From: Adlercreutzia wanghongyangiae
GTDB lineage: Bacteria > Actinomycetota > Coriobacteriia > Coriobacteriales > Eggerthellaceae
Assembly: GCF_035989245.1 (NCBI RefSeq)
Contig: NZ_JAYMFF010000006.1
Location: forward strand, 1-64,000
Length of the DNA: 64,000 bases
Direction of reading: 5' to 3'
The notes below the pieces were generated by a model. It was not told the DNA's origin. It did no database searches and was given only the letters and a program-made list of their open reading frames with translations. Of this stretch, positions 42,867 through 51,304 are shown one piece after another (the first letter of the stretch is position 1; each line of letters opens with the position of its first letter). A program made the translations under genes and the position numbers.

Positions 42867-42995
42867 AAGCGCTTCCCGAAATTAGTCGTCGAAGGGCGAC
42901 CCAAGCCGCCCCGTATTCCATCAAGGAGCGACGACGCGTCGCCCCCGCTTTTGCCAACTGCATAGTGTAACGCATCCGCGAAACGATGCGTCCCG

Positions 42996-43530
42996 CTATG
43001 CCTTCCGGTACTTCTGAAAACGGCTGTTGGGCTTATCGGGAACCGTTCGCACCACTAATCCGCCGTCGAGCGCGGGGGCCACGTAGTTTCTCATGACGTT
43101 CTTGCGGTCGGAAAGCCCCAGGGCCTCGGCGATCTCGCGCAACGACAGCTCCCTGTCGCCGAGAACATCGAGCAGCCTCTGCACTTGGGGGGCGACTTGG
43201 GGGGCGACTTGGGGGGGTATGCGCCTCGTTACACCCAGCTCCACCGGCTTCACCGACCCAATTGATATGCAGGTACCGGTTCTTCAGGTCGTGCTTCGCG
43301 CCGAGAAGGGCGTTCTCGAAGAACGCCTCCAAATAGCAGTTCGTCCCATGCACGTCCCGGTCGAGATTGGCGTAGTTGGCCCGAACCAATGCGTTGCGGA
43401 AGTACCAAGTCGGCCATCGCAGTTATCGCAACCTTCCCATCGCAGTCGGTTGGCTTCGAATATACCCTTAAAGGCGCTTCTTCCGCAAGGAGCTTCTCTT
43501 GGGCGAGGAGAACGACTCGCAAGAGGCCCC
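42996..43530 (-). pseudogene. Broken Fic-family gene (C-terminal part)
   Basis: Two overlapping frames encode adjoining pieces of what looks like a Fic-family protein: RNALVRANYANLDRDVHGTN and LLGAKHDLKNRYLHI in one, then PQVAPQVAPQV and a winged-helix-like end (LREIAEALGLSDRKNVMRNY, PDKPNSRFQKYRKA) in the other. They join exactly if one base is removed from a run of seven G at 43211-43217; the two neighbouring repeats of the same unit have six. A stop codon and another frame change lie upstream near 43415-43425, and no start region is recognisable. So it is a decayed gene or, less likely, a phase-variable one. Confidence 0.75.
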
Positions 43531-43586
43531 GACAGACACAAGTGACGCCTGCACCGAACGGCAGGCCCGCGCTTTTCCATGGAACT

Positions 43587-43595
43587 TGCTATAAT
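43587..43595 (+). promoter_or_regulatory. Extended -10 promoter of yjdF
   Basis: TGCTATAAT at 43587-43595 is an extended -10 element without a clear -35. Transcription would start near 43602, just at the beginning of the structured leader. The same nine bases form the promoters of the toxin-antitoxin pair and tRNA-Pro. Confidence 0.7.
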
Positions 43596-43601
43596 CGTCT
43601 C

Positions 43602-43729
43602 ATCAGAGATGAAAGCACAGTCCCCGTCGGGTAGTCGTGGGCGTGCGGTGCCGCGAAAACGCCGCATCAGCAACCTGCCTCCTTGGTTGTCCCTTCCCTG
43701 CATGGTCGCGAGCATAAAGGAGGGGCACC
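43602..43729 (+). ncRNA. Probable yjdF-type riboswitch leader
   Basis: About 128 bases between an extended -10 promoter and the yjdF start. yjdF genes are commonly preceded by the yjdF RNA motif, which binds azaaromatic compounds (established). The leader has an AGAGATGAAAG box, a CAGT, a GGTAGTCGTGGG stretch and a GCGGTGCCGCGAAAACGCCGC stem region resembling that motif from memory. No covariance search was possible, so the call rests on position and general resemblance. Confidence 0.6.
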
Positions 43730-44101
43730 GTGCAGATCAGCGTGTCATCCACCTTGACCCTCTATCATGACGGTCACTTCCGGGACGGCGTCGTCGAGCG
43801 TACCGAAGACGGCAAGATGTCCGTCGCTCACATCGTCTTCGGCGCGGAGCCATCGGACGAGGAGGTGCTCCAGTTCGCGGCAACGCGCTGGCATCGCCTG
43901 GGGTTTGCCGGCAGCGTGGAAACTGAAACTCCCTCACCTTCCAAAAACCCCAAAAGACGGCAGCGGGAAGCAGCCAAGGAGCTTTCCCAGCGCGGCGTCA
44001 GCATTAAAGCCCGAATCGCGCTCTCGGAAGCCCGGGAGAGCAGAAGGCAGAATCGAAAAACGCGGAAGACCCGTGCCAGGCACGATGCCGCTGTCAAATG
44101 A
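43730..44101 (+). CDS. yjdF: YjdF family protein (DUF2992), C-terminally truncated by a TGA
   Basis: 123 residues of the YjdF/DUF2992 family, whose function is unknown but whose expression is often under an azaaromatic-sensing riboswitch. Diagnostic: FGAEPSDEEVLQF, VETETPSPSKNPKRRQREAA and a very basic C-terminus. GTG start with AAAGGAGGGG seven bases upstream. Beyond the TGA at 44099 the same frame continues FEQRHAKKKEKRKEH and stops at TGA; this is the usual YjdF tail, so the gene carries an in-frame premature stop 15 codons before its natural end. The shortened protein may still work. Confidence 0.9.
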   Translation: MQISVSSTLTLYHDGHFRDGVVERTEDGKMSVAHIVFGAEPSDEEVLQFAATRWHRLGFAGSVETETPSPSKNPKRRQREAAKELSQRGVSIKARIALSEARESRRQNRKTRKTRARHDAAVK

Positions 44102-44328
44102 TTCGAGCAGCGCCACGCGAAGAAGAAGGAGAAGCGCAAGGAACATTGAGCCAAAGGGTCGCTTGCATTGCCAACGGTCGGCAGCCTTCAGGGAAAACGC
44201 TTTCGGAACGAGAAAGACGTCGCCTAGGGTCCTCCCGCCTAGGCATCTGCGAGATAGTCTCCCCGCAAGAACCTTCAACTCAGCTCCGCCTCCCTTCGTT
44301 GCCGAATTATGCGCAAGATTCGTCATGC

Positions 44329-44476
44329 AAATTGCGTTTGTTAGCAATGGGAGACAGGTGTAGCCGCGCCGTGCCGGCGAAAAGCGAGGCCGTTTTCTCA
44401 GCAACCTGGGAAAACTCCAACACCAGGGCTAGCGTCCGGACGCTTCGGCCGCCGAGAATGCTAACAAACGTAATTT
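44329..44476. repeat. 148-base segment with 18-base terminal inverted repeats
   Basis: AAATTGCGTTTGTTAGCA at 44329-44346 and TGCTAACAAACGTAATTT at 44459-44476 are reverse complements with one mismatch. The inner 112 bases have no coding potential. Size and ends resemble a miniature inverted-repeat element, or two operator sites for one regulator. Confidence 0.5.
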
Positions 44477-44735
44477 CAGCAACAGAGCGAGGGAGTAACC
44501 CAGAAAATTAATGGCAGGACACGGAGGCAACGCAGCAAGGGGCCGGCTGTGGGGAGCCCCGATCCCAAGGAAGAACTTCTCGGACTCCTCCAGGCCGCTC
44601 GCTTACAGTCAGTGAATAAGCGAGCCAGACGCACTTTTTGAAACATAACCCGAATTCAGACGGTGAGTAAACCCTAGAGGCACACTTTATGAGCCTTAAC
44701 CCTTCTTTTTGCCCTATGGCCCCAGTCCTAGAACA

Positions 44736-44762
44736 CAAAAAGGCCCCTCCGTAGAGGGGCCT
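44736..44762 (-). terminator. Terminator of tRNA-Val
   Basis: AGGCCCCTC, loop TACG, GAGGGGCCT followed by five T on the minus strand, a few bases downstream of the tRNA 3' end. Confidence 0.9.
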
Positions 44763-44770
44763 GTCAGTTA

Positions 44771-44845
44771 TGGTGGTCGCTACAGGATTTGAACCTGTGA
44801 CCCCCGCCGTGTGAAGGCGATGCTCTCCCGCTGAGCCAAGCGACC
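44771..44845 (-). tRNA. tRNA-Val (CAC anticodon)
   Basis: 75 bases including an encoded CCA. Acceptor stem GGTCGCT/AGCGACC, anticodon stem TCGCC/GGCGG around the loop TTCACAC (anticodon CAC), T-arm GGTTCAAATCC. It reads opposite to trpS. Confidence 0.95.
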
Positions 44846-44886
44846 GGATGTCGCGCAATTCACTTGGTGACTTGCGACGGGTAAAT

Positions 44887-44915
44887 ATAATACACAGGTT
44901 CCAACGATTGCGCAA
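44887..44915 (-). promoter_or_regulatory. Promoter of tRNA-Val
   Basis: On the minus strand, -35 TTGCGC (44910-44915), a 17-base spacer and -10 TATTAT (44887-44892), about 40 bases upstream of the mature tRNA 5' end. Confidence 0.7.
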
Positions 44916-44980
44916 GGGGTAATCTTGTATACTATCCCAACATATTCACAATTCCATCGCAGAAGAGAAGGAAGCACCCT

Positions 44981-46039
44981 ATGGCCAGTGATTTGACGAG
45001 CGATACCTTCCTCGCCTCGAAGAAGATCAGCGACGAGATCAACGCCGATTTGCCCCTGCACCCCGAGAAGTACACCATGCTCTCGGGCGACCGCCCCACC
45101 GGACGGCTGCATATGGGCCATTACTTCGGCACCATCAAGGAGCGCGTGGCGCACCAGAACCTCGGCATCGCCACCCGCATCATCATCGCCGACTACCAGG
45201 TCATCACCGACCGCGACACCACGGACAACATCGCCGACAACGTGCACAACATGGTCATCGACTATCTGGCCTGCGGCGTGGACCCGGAGAAGACCATCAT
45301 CTTCACCCACTCCGCCGTACCGGCCTTAAACCAGCTCATGCTCCCCTTCCTGTCGCTGGTCACCGAGGCCGAGCTCATGCGCAACCCCACGGTGAAGGCC
45401 GAGCAGGAGGCGTCGGGCCACGCGCTTACGGGCCTGTTGCTCAGCTATCCGGTGCACCAGGCCTGCGACATTTTGTTCTGCAAGGGCAACATCGTGCCCG
45501 TGGGCAAAGACCAGCTGCCCCACATCGAGCAGACGCGCCAGATCGCGCGCCGCTTCAACGAGCGCTACGGGCGCGTGTTCCCCGAGCCCCACGGCCTTCT
45601 GACCGACGCCGTGGAGATTCCCGGGCTGGACGGCCGCAAGATGTCGAAGAGCTACGGCAACGCCATCGCCCTTTCGGCCACCGAGGAGGAGACGGCCAAG
45701 CTCATCAAGAAAAGCCAGACCGACTCCGAGCGCTTCATCACCTTCGACAAGGAGAACCGCCCCGGCGTGTCGGCGCTGCTGACCACTGCGGCGCTGACCA
45801 CTGGGCGCACCGAGGAGGACATCGCCGCCGAGATTGGAAACGAGGGCGCCGGCGCCCTGAAGCGCTACGTGACCGAGTCGGTGAACGGCTACCTGGCGCC
45901 CATCCGCGAGCGCCGTCGCGAGCTGGAGGGCTCACCCGAGCTGGTGCGCGAGATCCTGCACGAGGGCAACCGCCGCGCCAACGAGATCGCCAACGCGACG
46001 CTCGATGAGGTGCGCGAGGCCATGGGCATGGTGTACTAG
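44981..46039 (+). CDS. trpS: Tryptophanyl-tRNA synthetase
   Basis: Class I aminoacyl-tRNA synthetase charging tRNA-Trp. The HIGH-type motif is RPTGRLHMGHYFG near residue 35 and the KMSKS motif is GRKMSKSYGN near residue 225. 352 residues, normal. AAGGAAG lies about eight bases before the ATG. No T-box leader is seen in the 135-base spacer to tRNA-Val. A strong terminator follows. Confidence 0.97.
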   Translation: MASDLTSDTFLASKKISDEINADLPLHPEKYTMLSGDRPTGRLHMGHYFGTIKERVAHQNLGIATRIIIADYQVITDRDTTDNIADNVHNMVIDYLACGVDPEKTIIFTHSAVPALNQLMLPFLSLVTEAELMRNPTVKAEQEASGHALTGLLLSYPVHQACDILFCKGNIVPVGKDQLPHIEQTRQIARRFNERYGRVFPEPHGLLTDAVEIPGLDGRKMSKSYGNAIALSATEEETAKLIKKSQTDSERFITFDKENRPGVSALLTTAALTTGRTEEDIAAEIGNEGAGALKRYVTESVNGYLAPIRERRRELEGSPELVREILHEGNRRANEIANATLDEVREAMGMVY

Positions 46040-46066
46040 ACCGCCCGTCCTCCCCCAAAATGGCGA

Positions 46067-46098
46067 AAGCCCGCGAGACGGTTCGCGGGCTTTTTTTT
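46067..46098 (+). terminator. Terminator of trpS
   Basis: Perfect 10-base stem AAGCCCGCGA/TCGCGGGCTT with a six-base loop and eight T, 27 bases after the trpS stop. Confidence 0.95.
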
Positions 46099-46111
46099 GC
46101 GCCGGAACCGT

Positions 46112-46290
46112 TGCGGGCGGCCTAAAGGCCGCCCCTACAGAGTGTTGCAGGGTATTGCAGGGTGAAGGCGAGCAGAAGCGTTGACGCTCGCAGGAAGCGT
46201 TGGCGCTTGTAGGGGCGGGCTTCAGCCTGCCCGGCCCAACCGACGACCAAACATAGTTGGAGGGAGGGCTAAAGCCCTCCCCTACAGGGG
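46112..46290. repeat. Three family-1 palindromic repeats between trpS and the antiporter gene
   Basis: Stems GGGCGGCCT/AGGCCGCCC (46115-46134), GGGGCGGGCT/AGCCTGCCC (46212-46231) and GGGAGGGCT/AGCCCTCCC (46262-46281), each with GTAGGGG or CCCTAC at one end. In addition a 19-base direct repeat AAGCGTTGACGCTCGCAGG / AAGCGTTGGCGCTTGTAGG lies near 46177-46214. The same family occurs in frame in four genes of this window. Confidence 0.85.
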
Positions 46291-46321
46291 ACAGCAGGAG
46301 GGTGCCCGCAGGAATCTTCCC

Positions 46322-48376
46322 CTACACTGTGTCGTCCAGATCCATCTGCATCAGCTGCACGTTCTCGCGCAGGCGTTTGGCGTGGGCGCGCGACAGCTGC
46401 TCGGCCTCGTAGGCCTCCTGAATCTGCTCCAGCTCGTAATGGTAGGCCGTGCGCTTCACCTCGTTGGCGCGGTTCTGCACCTTCACCACCGCCGTCACCG
46501 AGGGCACGGCGCTGCGCAGGGCCGCCAGACTGCGCTGGTATTCCACCAGCAACGCGGCGGCATCCTCGGTGGGCACCTGGCTGGATGCCACGGCGTCCTC
46601 CAAATGCTCGATGGCATAGCTGCGGGCCACGATCTGCAGCTGGCGCATCTCCTCGGTTCGCGTCGCCATGGCCGTGCCGGGCAGCTCGCGCAAAAGCGCA
46701 TTCCACCCGCGGTGCGCCAAAGCCCGCAGGCGCACGCCCCCGTGGGGCGCGAGAACCCCGCCGCGGCCGTGTTCCAACAGGCTGATCATCTTCTCCAGGC
46801 GTTCCAAATAGGCGTAGCCCACCACGCCCGACACCTCGTCGTCCTCCAGAAGCTCCAGGGTGCGGTCGTATTCCCAGCCCAGGGCTCGTAGGCGCAGCTT
46901 CACGTTCGGCTCGTCCTCAATGCCGGTGGACTCCTTCAGGCGCGCCACGCGATCGTTGTACGAGCGGATGACTGCCTGGGTCTCCACACGGTTCTCGGGC
47001 GTCTGCTGGGCCGTCAGCATCTCGATGACCGAGCGCAGAATGTCCAGCGTGCAGGCGGCGTCCTGCTCCTGGCGGCGCAGCTCGTCCTCCCCCTCGTCGC
47101 GTTTAGGCGCCAGCAGCGGCACCACGAAGGTGGCCAGCAGAAGCGTGCACACGATAACGCCGCAGGCCAGGAAAATGAGCAGGTCGCGCTGGGGGAAGGG
47201 AACCTTGTAGGCCAGGTCGGGGTACACCAGCTGCACGGGAATGGAGAACATAATGGACAGCGTGATGGTGCCCTTGGCGCCCGCGAACGTGGTGATGAGC
47301 GCGCTGCGCACGTCGCGCTTGGCGAAACGTCGCCGCTCGGCCCGGCGCACATGGATGTAGTCCATGGCCGCCACCCACAGAAAGCGCGTGGCCAGAAGCA
47401 GGAACGTCAGCCCCAGCACGATGAGGATGAGCGTGCCGTTGTCGATGCGGGTGCTGTCCCACGTGTCGTGCATGGCGTTGGGCAGCTGGGTGCCCAACAT
47501 CACGAACACGATGCCGTTCAGCGCATAGGTGAGCACGTGCCACACGCTGCCCGACACGATGTTCATGCGCGACACCGTGGGCCCGATAACCCCCTTGGGC
47601 GACGTGACGTTGATGAGGCCCGCCACCACCACGGCGATAACGCCGCTGACATGGCACGCCTGGGACACCAGATAGATGAGGAAGGGAATGAGCACCTCGA
47701 ACAGCACGTGGAAGTTCGTGTTCTCTACCCCGATGGACCGGGCCGTCTTCACCACCCAGTTGCCCAGAAGCCCCAGCACCACACCGAACAGAAGGCCGCC
47801 GACGAACTCCACCAGAAAGTCGGAGCTGGCGTTGATAAGCGAGAACGTGCCCGTGATAACGGCGCTGATGGCGAACTGAAACGACACGATGCCCGAGGCG
47901 TCGTTCAGCAAAAGCTCGCCCTTCAGCATGCTGGCCTGGCGCTGCGGGATATCCACCTGTTTCGAAAGCGATGAGACGGCCACCGCATCGGTGGGCCCGA
48001 GGGCGGCGCCCAGGGCGAAGGCCGCGGCCAGGGGAATGGAGGGCACGATGGCGTTCAGGGCGAACCCGATGACCAGCGCCGTGGCCACCACCAATCCGAT
48101 GGCCAGCGACAGCACCGGTTTGCGCTCGCGCCACAGCGCCACCTTGTCGGCGTGCTTCGCCTCGTCGTAGAGCAGCGGCGCGATGAACAGCACCAAAAAC
48201 AGGTCGGGATCCAGGGTCACCTCTACATCGCCGCCAGCCACGATGGCGATAACCAGGCCGAGGGCAATTTGGATGAGGGGCAGCGACACCCGGGGAATGA
48301 TCTGATCGAGCAGGGAAGACGCCAGGACGGCAGCGAGCAGCAGCAGGCTGAGGTTCAGGGCTTCCATCGATGGCAT
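46322..48376 (-). CDS. Cation/proton antiporter (CPA1, Na+/H+ exchanger family)
   Basis: 684 residues. The N-terminal 410 residues contain about 12 membrane segments with the family signatures GAALGPTDAVAVSSL and LLNDASGIVSFQFAIS (acidic residues of the ion path). The C-terminal 270 residues are soluble and helical, probably regulatory. It exchanges monovalent cations for protons across the cell membrane; the ion cannot be told from the sequence. Single gene between the trpS terminator region and the NYN gene. Confidence 0.92.
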   Translation of the reverse strand: MPSMEALNLSLLLLAAVLASSLLDQIIPRVSLPLIQIALGLVIAIVAGGDVEVTLDPDLFLVLFIAPLLYDEAKHADKVALWRERKPVLSLAIGLVVATALVIGFALNAIVPSIPLAAAFALGAALGPTDAVAVSSLSKQVDIPQRQASMLKGELLLNDASGIVSFQFAISAVITGTFSLINASSDFLVEFVGGLLFGVVLGLLGNWVVKTARSIGVENTNFHVLFEVLIPFLIYLVSQACHVSGVIAVVVAGLINVTSPKGVIGPTVSRMNIVSGSVWHVLTYALNGIVFVMLGTQLPNAMHDTWDSTRIDNGTLILIVLGLTFLLLATRFLWVAAMDYIHVRRAERRRFAKRDVRSALITTFAGAKGTITLSIMFSIPVQLVYPDLAYKVPFPQRDLLIFLACGVIVCTLLLATFVVPLLAPKRDEGEDELRRQEQDAACTLDILRSVIEMLTAQQTPENRVETQAVIRSYNDRVARLKESTGIEDEPNVKLRLRALGWEYDRTLELLEDDEVSGVVGYAYLERLEKMISLLEHGRGGVLAPHGGVRLRALAHRGWNALLRELPGTAMATRTEEMRQLQIVARSYAIEHLEDAVASSQVPTEDAAALLVEYQRSLAALRSAVPSVTAVVKVQNRANEVKRTAYHYELEQIQEAYEAEQLSRAHAKRLRENVQLMQMDLDDTV

Positions 48377-48462
48377 TCCTCCCGTTGGTTCGTTTTGTTC
48401 AAATGAGATATTTTAAACTATGACGGGCAGACGCACCGAAGCGCTCGCCCGTATCCAGAAAA

Positions 48463-50127
48463 TCAACGAGCCAGGCGAATGCGGAAGTTGCGGCCGCTCT
48501 GCTCCAGGGCATAGGGGCCGGCTGCGGCCATGTACTGGCGCATCTGGGGATAACCCAAGTCGCGCACCTTGAAGTCCTTGAACTGGGCGCGCAGACGATC
48601 GGTGATGGTGGAGAGCATGATGCCCTCGTCGCCGGCCTCCGTCACCAAGTGGAGAATGTAGCCCGCCGGCGTGGACGTATCGGGCGCCGCCGCCTTCGCC
48701 GACCGCTTGGCCGTCGTCTTCCCGGCAGCCTTCGGCACGGCCGCTGTCTTCGCCTTGGACGAGGACCGCCCCTTCGCGGCGGCCTTCCCCTTCGCGCTGC
48801 CCTTCGGCTGCGATGGCTCGGAGCTCTCCTGATCGGCCGGCGTCTCCCCCGTCGCGGAAGCCTTCTTCTCAGTTGTCTTTGCCTTGGCGGTCTTGTCGGT
48901 CTTGGCGGTTTTAGCGGTCTTGGCAGTTTTGGTGGGTTTGTCGGCTTTCGCGGACTTCGAAGGCGCCTCTTCCGTCTTCGAATCGAGCACCTTCTCCGCG
49001 GCGGCCTCTTCCGAATCATCGGCCTTCGGGCCACGCTTCTCGGCCGGCGCCTCCTGATCCTTCTTTTCCTGCTTCGCCTTGCGCTCGGCGCGGGCACGGC
49101 GGCCCGGCTTCACGTCGGCCTTCTCGGCTGGTGCCGCAACGGCCTGGGCCTCCGGCGCCTCCTCCGCGGCGGCTTCCTGGGCCGCCTCGGCCGTCGGCTG
49201 GGGAAGCGCGGCCACCGGGGCGTTCTCCCCCTCGGTCAGCGCCGCGGGTTTCGCGGCCACCCGGCGCGTGCCCCGATGGCTGCGCGAACGCCGCGACGGC
49301 TTGGAAGCGCCCTCGTCTTCGGCGGCCGCCTCGGACGCCCGCTCGCCCGTACGCTCCGCCGCGCGCTCCGCCGGACGCTCCGCGGCGCGCTCGCCACCCT
49401 TGTCGTCGGGTGCATCGGACAACTCCACGGTCACCGAGCTGTGGTCCTTGGTAATGCGCACCCGCGTGAACTCCTCAAGCAGCTTCGAGAGCAGGTTGGT
49501 GCCGTAGCTGCGCACATCGAAGTCGGGGTAGCGCTTCTGCAGGCGGCTGCCGATCTCGCCCAGGCCGGTGGATTTCCCGTTGTTCTGATTGTCGGTGATG
49601 ATGTCCACCACCGCCTGCTCCACCGCGTCCTTCGGCACCTCGTTGCCGCCCCCGTTGCGCTCGCGCTTGTTCTGCACCAGAAGCTCCAGCGTGGTGAACA
49701 CGTCGCAGGCGCGGCGGAAGGGCACCGGGGTCTTCTTCTCTCCCATGCCGATGACCGTGCGGCCGCTCTCGCGCAGGCGGCTGGCCAGGCGCGTGAAGTC
49801 GGAATCGCTCGATACCAGGCAGAAGCCGTCCACGTTGTCGGTGTACAGAAGGTCCATGGCGTCGATGATCATGGCCGAATCGGTGGCGTTCTTGCCCTGG
49901 GTGTAGCCGAACTGCTGGATGGGCGTGATGGAGTTCTCCAACAAGGCGTCCTTCCATTTGGAATGCAGGGTGAGCGTCCAGTCGCCGTAAATGCGCTTGA
50001 TGGTGACGGTGCCGTACTTCGACAGCTCGTTCAGAATAGGCTTGATGTAGCGGGACGACACGTTATCGGCATCGATGAGCAGCGCGAAGCGCTTGTCGGA
50101 GGTTTCGCTGAGGGGTTTGGGTTCCAT
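48463..50127 (-). CDS. NYN-domain protein with two LOTUS/OST-HTH domains
   Basis: 554 residues. The N-terminal NYN (PIN-like) nuclease domain has LLIDADNVSS (D19, D21), GKNATDSAMIIDAMD and LVSSDSDFTRLASRLRE. A first LOTUS (OST-HTH) domain follows at about 165-245. A 230-residue lysine/alanine/glutamate-rich linker joins it to a second LOTUS domain at about 485-550 (LVTEAGDEGIMLSTITDRLR). The design suggests an RNA-processing or RNA-binding factor with a flexible basic tail. Start codon of the ATG follows a poor ribosome binding site. Function in bacteria is largely unknown. Confidence 0.88.
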   Translation of the reverse strand: MEPKPLSETSDKRFALLIDADNVSSRYIKPILNELSKYGTVTIKRIYGDWTLTLHSKWKDALLENSITPIQQFGYTQGKNATDSAMIIDAMDLLYTDNVDGFCLVSSDSDFTRLASRLRESGRTVIGMGEKKTPVPFRRACDVFTTLELLVQNKRERNGGGNEVPKDAVEQAVVDIITDNQNNGKSTGLGEIGSRLQKRYPDFDVRSYGTNLLSKLLEEFTRVRITKDHSSVTVELSDAPDDKGGERAAERPAERAAERTGERASEAAAEDEGASKPSRRSRSHRGTRRVAAKPAALTEGENAPVAALPQPTAEAAQEAAAEEAPEAQAVAAPAEKADVKPGRRARAERKAKQEKKDQEAPAEKRGPKADDSEEAAAEKVLDSKTEEAPSKSAKADKPTKTAKTAKTAKTDKTAKAKTTEKKASATGETPADQESSEPSQPKGSAKGKAAAKGRSSSKAKTAAVPKAAGKTTAKRSAKAAAPDTSTPAGYILHLVTEAGDEGIMLSTITDRLRAQFKDFKVRDLGYPQMRQYMAAAGPYALEQSGRNFRIRLAR

Positions 50128-50233
50128 AGGTACGTCCTTGGAGGAATCTGGGCTGGAAAGCCGGTCGTCTCGGGGAAGAGCTTATTCGGTTGGGCCTTGC
50201 GCCAGGCACGCTCTTCTTGAAAGACCCGGATAT

Positions 50234-50255
50234 GAAAAGAACCCCGTGCGGGGTT
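50234..50255 (-). terminator. Terminator of tRNA-Lys
   Basis: AACCCCG, loop CA, CGGGGTT and then CTTTT on the minus strand, 15 bases downstream of the tRNA. Confidence 0.85.
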
Positions 50256-50269
50256 CCTCAGATTTCAAA

Positions 50270-50345
50270 TGGTGCTCCGTGAAGGACTCGAACCTTCGAC
50301 CTTGGGATTAAGAGTCCCCTGCTCTACCAACTAAGCTAACGGAGC
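50270..50345 (-). tRNA. tRNA-Lys (CTT anticodon)
   Basis: 76 bases with encoded CCA. Acceptor GCTCCGT/ACGGAGC, anticodon loop CTCTTAA (anticodon CTT), T-arm GGTTCGAGTCC. Confidence 0.95.
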
Positions 50346-50424
50346 ACATAGTGCCTGCGCAAAAGCGCTTGAATATTTTAGACCAACTCGCAGCGTTGCG
50401 CAAGACCTAAATTTTCAAGCGCGC

Positions 50425-50502
50425 TGGGGTGGATGATGGGACTCGAACCCACGATCTCCAGAGCCACAATCTGGCGCCTTAGCCAACTAGGCCACACCCA
50501 CC
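50425..50502 (-). tRNA. tRNA-His (GTG anticodon)
   Basis: Acceptor GTGGGTG/CATCCAC with the extra 5' G opposite C73 typical of tRNA-His, anticodon loop TTGTGGC (anticodon GTG), encoded CCA at 50425-50427. Confidence 0.95.
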
Positions 50503-50551
50503 ATTTCGCGCAAGGATGAATTATAGGGCTCGTGGGGCAGATGCGCAAGAA

Positions 50552-51304
50552 CTATTTTTCGCATGCCGTTCCCACGCCTCGGACGGCCGTTCCCCCGCCG
50601 GCAATATCGCGCACCACTTCCCCGCCCAGGATGAGGCCCGCCACCGACGGCACGAAGGCCACCGAGCCAGGTGCTGGCCGCACACCGCCCTTGACGCGCT
50701 CGGCATCGGGCGCGCCAGCCCGGGGCGGCTCGGTCGAGTACACCACCTTCAAGGCCGGAATGCCCCGGCGACGCAACTCGCGGCGCATGACACGCGCCAG
50801 GGGATCCACCGAGGTCTCGTAGATATCGGCCACGCGAAACGCCGTAGGATCCAGCTTGTTGCCCGCGCCCATGCTGGAGACGATGGGCGTGCCGGTCGCG
50901 CAAGCCGCTTCAACGAGTGCGATCTTCGCGCTGACCGTATCCACGGCGTCGATCACGTAGTCGTAGCTCGCGAAATCGAATTGCGGTGCCGTCTCGGGCA
51001 GGAAGAAGCACTGGTGGGTTTCCACCGCGCACGACGGATTGATGGAACGCACGCGCTCGGCAGCCACCTCCACCTTGGGGCGTCCCACCGCGTCCAGTAC
51101 GGCGATAATCTGGCGGTTCAGATTCGTGGCATCCACCACATCGCTGTCGATGAGGTCCAGGGCACCCACTCCGCTGCGGGCAAGGGCCTCCACGGCATAG
51201 CCGCCCACGCCGCCCACGCCGAACACGGCCACCTGGGATGCGGCCAGCCGCGCGAGGCCCTCGTCGCCGAGCAGCAGTCGGGTTCGTGCGAAAATGTCGT
51301 CCAT
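50552..51304 (-). CDS. tcdA: tRNA threonylcarbamoyladenosine dehydratase (TcdA/CsdL), ThiF family
   Basis: E1-like ATP-dependent enzyme that cyclises t6A to ct6A in tRNA. The nucleotide-binding GVGGVGGYAVEAL is at about residues 30-42, followed by DSDVVDATNLNRQ and DAVDTVSAKI, both typical. VMRRELRRRGI and the end PGSVAFVPSVAGLILGGEVV also match TcdA. 250 residues. It stands just upstream of the His and Lys tRNA genes, on the same strand; the neighbourhood with tRNA genes may be chance. Confidence 0.93.
   Translation of the reverse strand: MDDIFARTRLLLGDEGLARLAASQVAVFGVGGVGGYAVEALARSGVGALDLIDSDVVDATNLNRQIIAVLDAVGRPKVEVAAERVRSINPSCAVETHQCFFLPETAPQFDFASYDYVIDAVDTVSAKIALVEAACATGTPIVSSMGAGNKLDPTAFRVADIYETSVDPLARVMRRELRRRGIPALKVVYSTEPPRAGAPDAERVKGGVRPAPGSVAFVPSVAGLILGGEVVRDIAGGGTAVRGVGTACEK

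Larger units (their letters stand above)
44102..44770. other. Long intergenic region between yjdF and tRNA-Val
   Basis: 669 bases without a convincing gene. It includes the remainder of the yjdF frame (to 44149), a direct repeat of GCCTAGG near 44225-44243, a 148-base segment bounded by 18-base inverted repeats (44329-44476), and the tRNA-Val terminator (44736-44762). The rest shows nothing I can name. Base composition is lower in GC than in the genes nearby. Confidence 0.6.

Noticed and set aside
42888..42955. Another family-1 palindrome in the leader of the first ABC-F gene
   Set aside because: It has GCGACG/CGTCGC pairing and some GGGCGAC words but not the GTAGGGG end or the usual spacing; too weak to include.
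44846..44980. T-box leader in front of trpS
   Set aside because: The spacer is only 135 bases and is shared with the divergent tRNA-Val promoter; no specifier hairpin or T-box sequence is visible.
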